This document shows positions 55,147 through 64,000 of a stretch of 64,000 nt of DNA, piece by piece. The position numbers were made by a program, and so were the translations under genes. The DNA is taken from NCBI GenBank assembly GCA_964023275.1, contig OZ029917.1, positions 28,782,005-28,846,004 on the forward strand, read 5' to 3'. The number at the start of each line of letters is the position of its first letter. Positions within the stretch are counted from its first letter, which is position 1. The notes beneath the pieces are model-generated. The model saw only the letters and a program-made list of their open reading frames with translations, was not told the origin of the DNA and ran no database searches. The DNA comes from Norana najaformis. Lineage: Eukaryota; Annelida; Clitellata; Crassiclitellata; Hormogastridae.

Positions 55147-57769
55147 TTGCTTCCAAGGGGGCCTCATCAAACATATTCCAAGGGGGCCCGACCGACAGTT
55201 GCTAAAGCTCTAATTGCAATAATCGATCGCTTCGTTCAGGACCCTGTTAACGAGGACAGTTGGGTCACACTTTTTCTTTTTGGGGCCCAAACTATGCTGC
55301 CACTGAACAGAGGAGGCAAACGACACGATATTTCCCACAAAATAAAGAAAAGGGCAGCGACTTTACTATCTGAGATGGTAACAGGTGCACCTCTTTCTAA
55401 TCCAGCTATTGAGACAGGTTGGACAAACATACTCAAAACCAAGTGGTCGGAAACCAACAGTACAGCTCGGGCGCTTTCCTCAAAGTTAGGGGAAGTTAAA
55501 ATTCGCGCTGCATTTCGCATCCTCTGATCGAATGAAAGACAGGTCATGGCTGACTCAGAGTCTCTGGAGGAGCTACGCAACAAACATCCCCTCCAACTGA
55601 CACGTCAGAACCACCACATCCTCCACCAAATTCACCCGCCCTCCAGATAACGGAGGCCAATGTGTCACGCGCATTCCGTTCCTTTCCAGCTGGGTCGGCC
55701 GGGGAACCAGACGGAATACGCCCCCAGCATATACTTGATCTCATAACTTGCAGTAGGTTGGGACTGCCCTCCTTACATCCTTAAATGCCCTAATAAACAC
55801 CTTGCCAGCAGAAAATTGCCCGGACACCATTGCACCTTTCTTGTTCGGTGGTATCCTTTGTGCGCTGAGAAAGAAATCCGGGGGTCTCCGTCCCACTGCA
55901 ATTGGCTACTACTGGCGACGTCTTGCCTCTAAATGTGCAAATACCTACGCTCTCTCAGCTATCCAATTACTTCGCACTTCTGCAGCTTGTTGTTGGTACC
56001 CCGGGATCTGCGAGGCCGCCGTGCATGCTGCCAGACGCTTTTAAACAGATCTGCCATCGGGTTCAGTCCTAGTCAAACTGGATTTCACTAATGCATTTAA
56101 TAGCCTTTGCCGAGTGAAGGTGGTGACAGCGGTCTCAGCACATTCCTGAGCTCCTCCCATGCTGTCATCTTGCATATAGCAAACCTTGTCTTCAAATACG
56201 GAGATTTTTCTATTCTCTCACAATCTGGTCTCCAACAAGGAAACCCTCTAGGTCCTCTCCTATTGTGTCTCCCCATTCAGTCTCTCTTGTCCAACCTCCA
56301 TTCTTCTCTCCGTTTAGGCTACTTGGACGACCTGACTCGGCGGCACCGCTTCCATAGTCTCCTCTGATGTTCAAACGATTATCAGAGAAGTAGGACATAT
56401 GGGCCAAATGCTCAACTTCTCCAAGTGTGAAATCATACAAGCCCACGTGGTTTACCTGCCAGCACCCCTAGACTCCTTTAAAGTCACATCTCCGGATGAC
56501 GCTTGTCTACTGGGGGTACCACTTTTCGCGGGTGGAGCTCTCGATACAGCTTTAGGAGACGCGCTGTTCAGAAATCTTCCTTGGACTCTCCCGCTTGATC
56601 ACCTTGTCCAAACATGATGCCATAATTCTTCTCAGGAGCTCCCTTAGTTCATCTACTCTTCTTCATATTCTCCGCCACTTTCCATGGATGGACCATCCTC
56701 TTCTTATCCAGTTCGATCAGATAATGCGCAGCCGCCTCATAAATATTCTAAACATCTCTCTTGCTGAGAGCAACTGGGCTCAAGCCATTCTTCCCATACG
56801 AGATGGGGGTTTAGGCATTCGACATGCGTCCTCGGTGGCATTACCCCCTTCTTGGCCTCAGCTGCAGACACTTCATCATTGCAGGCCTCCAGCCTGTCTC
56901 GCTGTAATGTGCCACACGATTGCTCTCTAACACTGGCCCTGGATCAGTGGTCAGCTGAATTGGGAGTTATTGTCCGAGAAAGCTCTCTGTCTCACAAACA
57001 ATCCGCTTGGGACCAACCCCTCATCCAAAGGGACCTGACAGCTGTAACATCCTCTATAACATCTGAATACCACCAAGCCAGAATAAGAGCTGTTACTTCA
57101 CCCATTCTGGTGATTAGCTTCTAGCCCTGACTATCAGTGCCTGTAGCCTGAGACTTGAATATGAGGCCGTCAGCATAGCTACTGGCCTGCACCTCGGGAT
57201 TGATCTCTGTGCTCCACACATATGCCCTTGTAGCACATTGGACACTTCTGACGGCTCGCACAACCTTTCTTGTCACCTGGGTCGTGGTTGGACAGCAAGA
57301 CACGCCCTGGTAAACGACATCAAGGCTGGTTATCCTGCAACAAAAGAGCCAACGGGTCTTTTCAGGTCAGACGGGAAACGTCCTGATGGGGCCATTCTCA
57401 TCCCGTGGGAGAGCGGAAATGCCTGGCCTGGGACGCCACTGTCATCGATACCTTGGCAGAATCCTATAGTCCCAGGGCTGCCTGACCGCAGGGGCTGCTG
57501 CTGAGATACCAACCGAAAGAAAAACAGCTAAATATTCTGTCATTTTACCTGCATACTGTATTGTTCCCTTGGCCTTCGAAACTCTTGGCCCAATAAACCA
57601 AGACAGCCTGGCTTTCCTTAACAGCCTTGGCCATCGCCTTGCCCAAACAATGGAGGACATCAGGGAAACCACTTTTCTCTACCAACGTTTATTGATGGCC
57701 ATCCAACATTTCAACTCAATTGCTTTTCACAGCACTTTTGATACTGAGCACGACATCACTGAAGATTAG
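55147..57769 (+). pseudogene. RLE-LINE, copy E (most complete)
   Basis: Domains in order: pre-RT region (VAKALIAIIDRFVQ, NEDSWVTLFLFGAQ, GGKRHDISHKIKKR; 55190-55370), RT fingers with KKSGGLRPTAIGYYWRRLAS at 55870-55930, LVKLDFTNAFNSLC at about 56070 (first palm Asp), GLQQGNPLGPLLLCLPIQSL at 56225-56290, LGYLDDLT with an intact YLDD at about 56310, PDDACLLGVPLFAGGALDTA at 56495, IRDGGLGIRHASSVALP, then a GH-like segment. The zinc region is altered (CPCSTLDTSDGSHNLSC). SDGKRPDGAILIPWESGNAW at about 57375 keeps the RPD, and WDATVIDTLA follows in another frame. Ends FDTEHDITED, stop 57767. Frameshifts inactivate it. Known RLE-LINEs (R2, R4/Dong) have the same RT-then-endonuclease order. Confidence 0.85.
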
Positions 57770-57850
57770 CCATCCCAGAACAACGCAATCCCTATTTTCT
57801 TAATCCTGAGGGATCATAAGTAGCATTATAATATTATTTATAATTATAAT
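57770..57850 (+). mobile_element. 3' tail of RLE-LINE copy E
   Basis: CTTAATCCTGAGGGATCATA then AGTAGCATTATAATATTATT, matching the tail of copy D. Confidence 0.7.
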
Positions 57851-57864
57851 AATATGCTTTTTCT

Positions 57865-57990
57865 AAAGCCAGACCTTGATGAGGTTTAGCCAATCCAGAC
57901 ATCTGAATTCTTCTGAGCTTTTTTAAGTCTTGAGGGGACGTGCATTTGGCAAACAAAAACAAAAAATAAATAAATAATATTATTATTGTG
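57865..57990 (+). mobile_element. Extra RLE-LINE tail
   Basis: CCAGACCTTGATGAGGTTTA then GAGCTTTTTTAAGTCTTGAG and AAAAATAAATAAATAATATT. It is a second, strongly 5'-truncated tail immediately after that of copy E. Confidence 0.6.
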
Positions 57991-58149
57991 AAATTCAGCA
58001 AATTACTGTTAAATTAAGTTAAATTATTATTGTTATTTTGTTCATTCATCATTATACTATTATTATATGAAATATAACATATAGGCCATAATAATAATTA
58101 TTATTATTTTATCTATATTATACAGCTAATATTTTTGCCCGAAATACAT

Positions 58150-58368
58150 ATTCTTCTGGTTCTCTGAACTCAGGCAGGTTCAAACGTCCGATGATGCCAC
58201 TCCTCTTGGTGCTGAGCTTCTTCTTTCAGCTTGTTGTATCCGTCCGTCATAACTCAATCCAGCAGCATCTGTCTGGGTCTTCCTCTTGTCCTCCTTCCCT
58301 CCATTATGCCCTCAGTGACGGTTCTCAAGAGTGAGTCCGCTCTCATTACGTGACCAATCCATTTTCTC
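58150..58368 (-). pseudogene. RTE-like LINE, C-terminal end
   Basis: Minus strand: a RMMRADSLLRTVTEG-like segment (read as SRNESGLL... with a frameshift), then MEGRRTRGRPRQMLLD and YNKLKEEAQHQEEWHHR. The GRRTRGRPR...LKE.A..R..W pattern is the usual C-terminus of RTE-like LINE proteins. It is separated from the rest of the element by 58370-59100. Confidence 0.65.
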
Positions 58369-58369
58369 T

Positions 58370-59100
58370 GTCACCTCCTTATTGTAGCTATCATAGATCT
58401 GCGATAATGTTTTGTTCTACCATCGATTATGATATAGTTTCTGCTTCCACTAGTTATGATAAGAGGTTTCTCATCCAGTTCGCATTGTTCAGTTTTCATC
58501 GTTTATTCTCGATAGTCATTCATCGCTGGATAAATGTCTCTCAATCAATGTCTGACAACGTGAGCGTGATTCTAGTTCAATCAAAGTTACATTATGGAGC
58601 GAGCGAAGAACATAGCCTACGACAAACTTTAAGATCTAATTTACCCATAACGATTGCTGCAGCGCCAGAAGACGCCGGACTCTATAGCTTGGCTACATTT
58701 TCAACTGCGCCATATCTCCGAGAGTGGAACCTCTCAGAGCTATTCGACTGTGTTCTCTGACGCATAACTCTCGACTGACTTCTCTCGCCTCTAGCGGACT
58801 CTTTACTCAGCGTGGTCTGTTTGCGTATCTCTCCCTCTATCTGCACCCGTCTGTCTTCCTGCCTCTCTTGCCTCTGACTATGCAATCGCTCTCTACGTGG
58901 GCAGGGTGAGTCACTTCCGAGTTATCAGATCCCATCTCTCTGTCTGAACAAAACAATCAGGGTCTCACTCCCACTCCCCTGGCACGACCAGGCGTTGACA
59001 TCAGTTAATATTTCTGCACCAGCTGTACCCTATCTTTCTCCCAAACTTCGACAACTACTAATGAGTCTGGTAATACTTTCATACTTGTGTACATCCTTAA
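58370..59100. mobile_element. Foreign insertion in the RTE-like LINE
   Basis: Upstream (minus) the LINE reads TEHITNKEVLNSVGEVRSIT up to about 59105, and it resumes near 58368, so the 730 bp between is an insertion. It contains no RT-like frame. It might be a solo LTR (starts TGTAGC, ends near ACTACTA) but clear terminal repeats and target duplications are not visible. Confidence 0.4.
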
Positions 59101-59104
59101 ATTA

Positions 59105-60485
59105 ACTGGGTTATAGATCGTACTTCTCCAACACTATTCAGCACCTCCTTGTTTGTTATGTGCTCCGTCCAACTAACTTTTTTCCACCCTCTGTCAAATC
59201 TATATTTTGAAGAGCTCTTTGAGGCCCTCTTTTCTCCTTTCTGTTTCAGATCCATACAAAGTGGATATCATATCACAGCTTGATTCATTCGTTTCTTTAA
59301 AAGTTCTTGTTCATTTCTTCTCTCAGTAACTCTTTTTTGTTTTGAGAATGCATCTTTGCCGAATCCTATTCTTCTTTTAATTTCCGTGTGGCATTTTGCA
59401 TCTTGCATGACAACGCTCATCAGGTAGCAGAATTCCTTTACCTGTACTATTTCCTCTCCGCTGATGGTTATTCTTATTATGTTTCTTCTCCTTTTCTTAC
59501 CCTCAAGTCTTTTTAATATCTGTTTGCATACCATACTCGATTGATATGTTGTGCAGACGGTCCATCATTTTTTGCAGACCATCCCGGCTACCTGACAACA
59601 TCGCTTGGTCATCTGCGAATCTTAGAGCTTTCACCTGTCTGCCTCCGACTTTTGTTCCTTCTTCCATTTCTTCTAGTGCCGCTCGGATAAGCTCTTCTAT
59701 GTAGATGTTGAAGAGTAGTGGTGACAATGGGCACCCTTGTTTCATTCCCATGCCTAGTTTTCCGAGGTCTGAATATTCTCTAACTATTCTAATCCGCATT
59801 TTCTGCCCCACGCATAGATTTCCTATAAGTTTTCCATACATCCAATCCACGCCCAGTCTTCTGAGTGCCTGCATTATCCTTCTCCAGTCGACTCTGTCAA
59901 ATGCCTTTTCATAGTCAACAAAACATATATTCACATCCTGGCCATGTTGACATTAGTACTCTTAAGGCTCCAATAGCGTCTATTGTTCCTCTGCCCTTTC
60001 TGAATGCAAACTGGTCACCACATAGGCAATCAATTGCTTTGACTTTGCCTTCACTCTCTTTGTTAGTATTAATAACATTATCTTTGAAGCTTGAATCAGA
60101 AAACTAATAGTGCGGTGATCCTCGCAAGCCATGGCCTTTGGCTTCTTTTTAAGTGGAATCATGATATTCTGCAAAAAGTCTTCCAGCCATATTCCAGTTG
60201 TGCATATATCTTGACAAAGCCTTACTAACTCTATCATTGCTTTGTTACCCAGATTTTTAGCATGTCGGCTCGTCTTTCAGCACCTGTGGTCCATTGTCTT
60301 CCGAATTATCTGAGATGCAGTTCTCCTCCAGGTATTTGGGCCTGTATCTGCTCATGTATAGTTTTTCCACGTATTTTTTCCATTGCCCTTTGACTTCATT
60401 AGCTTCATGCAGAATTTTGCCTTGTCTCTGACTGTAATTCCTCCTCCTGCTGCATCAATTTCTTTGATATTTGCTTTACCCTTTC
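59105..60485 (-). pseudogene. RTE-like LINE, RT and downstream part
   Basis: Minus frames: 60237-59980 (WLEDFLQNIMIPLKKKPKAM, CEDHRTISFLIQASKIMLLI), 59934-59503 (ICFVDYEKAFDRVDWRRIMQ, GMKQGCPLSPLLFNIYIEEL, VKALRFADDQAMLSG with the Asp pair kept) and 59534-59268 (GEEIVQVKEFCYLMSVVMQD). The motif order is that of a non-LTR RT of RTE/R4-like type. Small frameshifts separate the frames. The 5' part of the same element is at 63560-64000. Confidence 0.85.
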
Positions 60486-60486
60486 G

Positions 60487-60550
60487 TAATCGTAATCAAA
60501 AATTTATAAAGTGCCACTTCAATAACACCAGATCGTATTTTTCAAGCTGC
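60487..60550 (-). mobile_element. Extra L2-like LINE 3' end
   Basis: On the minus strand it reads AAGTGGCACTTTATAAATTT followed by GATTACGATTACG. It lies immediately next to the 3' end of the full L2 copy, which repeats the same box at 60552-60600. Confidence 0.65.
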
Positions 60551-60551
60551 T

Positions 60552-63500
60552 ACAATGTAATTGTAATTGTAATCTGACATTTATAAAGCGCCACTTCAAG
60601 AATAGACTCATCAGAGGCGCTCCCGACCCGAACCAGTGAGACCACTGTCAAATAATACAGACTTCAGGCGCTTGCGAAACTGCGGAAGAGACAAACTGTG
60701 GAATTCAAGCCGGAGCTCTGGGGAAAGGCGATTCCAGCTATTAGGTCCAACATAGGCAAGGCTTCTAGACTGAGCTGTAGCAATGCGCATACGAGGGACA
60801 GTCAGAAGTCCAGAGGAGGCCGACTTGAGAGTGCTACGGCCTGGGACCAAGGAGACCGAAATGCAGAAGTCCCTAAGATATGATGAAGCAGCGCCAACGA
60901 GACAATTACGCATAAGAGTTAGGATCTTGAACTGGATACGCTGCTGAAATGGAAGCCAGTGCAGAGTGTCCCGTATAAAGGAAGTTATATGCCCATACCT
61001 GGGGACGCCTCCAGTAAGACGGGCAGCAGCATTGAGAACAGACTGAAGCTTGGAAATATTGGAAAGTGAGAGTCCAGCAAAGACAGCGTTACCGAAGACC
61101 ACTCTGGTGCAGATAAGGGTTGAATTAGAGTAGTAACGGCATGAAAGGAGAGGGAGCGGTGGATGGTACGAAGCTGACGAAGGTGGTAAAAGCATGAGCG
61201 GGAGACACTGTTAAACATGATCGGTCAAGGAGAGTTCCCGGTCCAGAACAACCCCAAGATCACGGACTTTGGAACAGAATAGAATGTCCGAAAACCTCTG
61301 GCGTAAGGATGATGAATCGATCTTAGAAACTGAGCACCACCACCAAGCCAGATGAACTGGGTCTTAGCAGAGTTCAGTCGGAGGCAATTAGAGGACATCC
61401 AGAGACCAAGGGCAGATGTTGCATCAAGAATCCTCTCAATCAGCTTCCGCTGGGCCATGAGCGAAGGCCTGAGTTTCGTCTGCATACTGATGGACAGCAA
61501 CACCCATAGGAAGGAGAACCCATGCCAGGTCGGCAGTGTACAGAATGTAAAGGAGAGGGGCCAGGACAGAACCCTGAGGAAGGCCAAAAGGTATAAGGGA
61601 CCAGGCGGAACCTGTAGGCCCAAAGATAACAGAATGAGAGCGGTCTGAGAGGAATGACTGAAACCAAAGAAGGGCAGTATCAGTAATGCCAAAAGATTTT
61701 TCTAGACGCTCCAAAAGGATAGAGTGATCCACAGTGTCAAAAGCAGCACTAAAATCATAGAGGGCAAGAAGAGTAACCTGTCCACGGTCACAAGCTCCAA
61801 AGACGTCAGCCAGGAGACGTGTAATAAGTGATTCAGTAGAGTGGAACTTCCTAAATCCGGATTGAAGAGGAGGCATAAGGGAGTTAGAGTCAAGGTAGTC
61901 GACCAGTTGGACGGACACACATCTTTCAAGAAGCTTAGAGAGGAAGGAAAGGTTAGAGATAGGTCGGTAGTTAGAGATATCATTGGGGTCAAGTCCCTGG
62001 CGCTTGAGAGAGGGAAAGACTACAGCACGTTTGTGGGCAGCCGGGAGTGAACCCTCACCCAGGGAGCTATTACATAGCAAGTGTAAGAACGGAATTAAGT
62101 CATCTATAAAATCCTTGATTAAAAATGGTGGTAATAAGTCCAGTACACAGGACTTAGCAGGTGACTCCAACAGGATCCGACGAAGGACGTCCAAAGGCAA
62201 AGCTTCCGTCACGCAAGCTTAAACGACGTAGGAGGAAAGGAAGGAGGAGGAGAACCATCAGTAGATTGGCGGATCGAGTCGATCTTCCTGCGCAAGTAGT
62301 CGAGATAGTCGTTCGCTGTGAACGGAGGCTGGGCCGGAGAGTTAGAAGTGGTAGAACGGCCGAGGACACCGGAGAGCGAAGACCAGAGCCGACGCGATTG
62401 CTCCTCTCCCGCTCTATCAACGACTCCCAGTATGCCATTTCTTTGGATCGAAACACCCGGTGCTTTAAGCGAAGATGGTGGATCCAGTCAAGACGATCGG
62501 CAGGATCACGTTTTCGTCGATACCTTCGCTAATGACGCCTGACATTACGAAGTAAAGCGGGGCAGGATCGGTCAAACCAAGGTGCCAACGGTCTACGACG
62601 GGCCCGCTGCGGACGAAGCGGAAGGAGGTCATCGATGAGGAGGTGAACTGAAGAGTCAAAGAGAGCAAAGAGCTCTTCAGACGAGCGACCAGCGAGGGAG
62701 GAGAGGTCCCCGCAGAGAGGAGTATTGTTCAGACCAGCACGTAACGCCTCACGGTCCAAGTTGTTCCAACCACGTACAAGCCAAAGCGCGTATGTTGGCT
62801 GGGTACATAGAAAAGGAACCTTGTATAGAAGAAGTCCATGAAAGAGAGAGAGAGCTGGGGGTTCGACTATAACGTCTGAGATGTTACAGTCATCGCGGGT
62901 GATAATGAAATCAGGCCAGCCGCCCAGCACACGACTAGATTCAGCGACGTGCTGAATGAAGCCAAATTGGAAAAGCAGATCGTTGAAGCGGACAGACTCC
63001 GGAAGATCACGGTTCTCGAGGTGAATGTTCAGGTCCCCGGTTATGATTAGCTGACAGTTGAAGGTGGCGAAGACTTCCAGAAGCGAGGAGAACTCGGTGT
63101 AGAAGGTCGACGTAACAGGAGAGGAGCCCGCCGGTAGAGGGCAAGGACGGTGACTGGACCACAAGTTGTGGCGCAGGAGAGATATAATGCTTCGAACGTG
63201 GAACAGGGAGAGGAAGAGGGATCTTTTTGACCCGTAAATGTTCTCGACGGTAGACAAGAATGCACCATGATTTTGCGCAAGAGGGTCAGAATCACGTGAG
63301 GGGTCAACCGGGCGAGAAGCGTCGAGGAATAGGTAGCCCGGAAGAGCAGCGTGTCGAACCGGAACATCAGAGGAAGAGGAGTGCCAAGACTCTGTGACGA
63401 CGAGAATATCCAGATTTTGCTGAGAGATAGAGTTAGCAATCTCCATAAACGTATTTCCCAGTGACCGAGCGTCCAGTGTCCCAAGTCTAAGCCCATCAAT

Positions 63501-63555
63501 GCCACCCAGGTCTGAGGGCAGCTGAGAGGTAGGCGACGGAGCAGATTCTAGTTCT
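60552..63555 (-). pseudogene. Almost complete L2/CR1-like LINE
   Basis: About 3 kb. Minus strand: LRLGTLDARSLGNTF then the APE endonuclease frame 63446-62529 (DILVVTESWHSSSSDVPV, LIITGDLNIHLENRDLPESV, DFIITRDD), linker with AYWESLIERERSN, RT frame 62212-61436 ([77 protein letters not shown]), thumb and C-terminus 61195-60611 (DTLHWLPFQQRIQF, AYVGPNSWNRLSPELRL). YADD has become YADE. The endonuclease region expected to hold SDH reads LSLFHG. The 3' end is GTGGCGCTTTATAAATGTCA then CAATTA repeats. A few frameshifts. It interrupts the RTE-like LINE. Confidence 0.9.
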
Positions 63556-63559
63556 TGAC

Positions 63560-64000
63560 ATTACTCCTCCCACCATTTTTCTCTGGCTTCATCTGTTGTT
63601 CTTCGTAATTTTGTTGTTTAATATTGTATACTCCTGTCTTGCCTCTTCTGTGCTCTGGTGTTTCCAGTTTCTCTCCTGTTATCCATGGTTTTCAAGCAGG
63701 TGGTAGCTGATTAAAACCCACAATTTCTGTCGCATTCTTAATGATGTTGTTCTTCAGTCTGTTCCATCTTTCTTCTGTTGAGGTGCCATCATACTTTTCT
63801 AGATGTTCTTCTATCTTCTGCATTAGTTCCCAGTTCATTTTTAATATTTCCTTGTCCCATTTTTGTCTTATTTTACTTTTTCTCTTAACAAATTTTAGCT
63901 GACGGTGGACTTCCATGGCTTTTAAGTTGTGATCTGTGTCAGCATCAGCTCCTGGTATTGTCCTAGCGTTTGACGCTGTTTCTGAATCTTATTTGAGCCA
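63560..64000 (-). pseudogene. RTE-like LINE, 5' linker part
   Basis: Minus frame 63916-63692 reads RQLKFVKRKSKIRQKWDKEI then EEHLEKYDGTSTEERWNRLK and NNIIKNATEIVGF, the charged linker before the RT in RTE-like LINEs. It continues to TDEAREKWWEE at about 63570 and is cut by the L2 LINE; the RT follows at 60485. The endonuclease lies beyond the window. Confidence 0.75.

Overview
The window is nuclear DNA of an animal, most likely a non-vertebrate bilaterian. Genes are split by GT-AG introns, and the space between them is filled with decayed transposons, tRNA-derived SINEs and trinucleotide microsatellites. I cannot name the species. PRXamide neuropeptides and the retroelement mix (L2/CR1-like LINEs with a 2A-like peptide, RTE-like LINEs, and LINEs with a restriction-like endonuclease, RLE) fit a marine invertebrate, perhaps a lophotrochozoan. 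This placement is inference.

Two host genes can be supported, both on the + strand. (1) A PRXamide neuropeptide precursor: TATA box at 14069, signal-peptide exon 14131-14212, phase-1 intron of 553 bp, second exon 14766-15358. It encodes two amidated peptides, QVYNIPRV-amide and QVFSKIPRV-amide. (2) A PDZ-domain protein of the synaptopodin-2/PDLIM type. The PDZ domain is split between exons 31909-32106 and 46045-46199 by a 13.9 kb intron, and a large low-complexity exon follows (46991-49058). All junction phases agree, giving 789 residues if the last exon runs to its stop. A 5' non-coding exon ending at 31621 is likely. The retroelements at 33-45 kb lie inside the PDZ intron.

Layout. 0.1-2.3 kb: Ty3/gypsy integrase relic whose C-terminal region holds a 45-bp minisatellite. 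4.4-12.7 kb: mosaic of L2/CR1-like LINE relics. 13.1 kb: SINE. 14.1-15.4 kb: neuropeptide gene. 18.1-20.4 and 21.5-24.1 kb: two DNA transposons with long terminal inverted repeats (TIRs), both carrying the same transposase-like gene on the minus strand. 25.4-29.4 kb: L2 LINEs. 31.5-49.1 kb: PDZ gene with SINE, RLE LINE copies, microsatellites and a GC-rich block in its introns. 52.2-58.0 kb: RLE LINE copies. 58.1-64 kb: an RTE-like LINE interrupted by an almost complete L2 LINE.

The two most unusual systems are mobile. One is the pair of TIR elements carrying a CxxC...GERFHQD protein that I cannot assign to a named superfamily. The other is an RLE LINE family whose copies and bare 3' tails lie beside or inside TAA/ATT arrays, in both orientations, at nine or more places. 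This suggests insertion into TAA microsatellites, as described for Dong of Bombyx. SINE and L2 LINE 3' ends also match, suggesting the SINE uses the L2 machinery.
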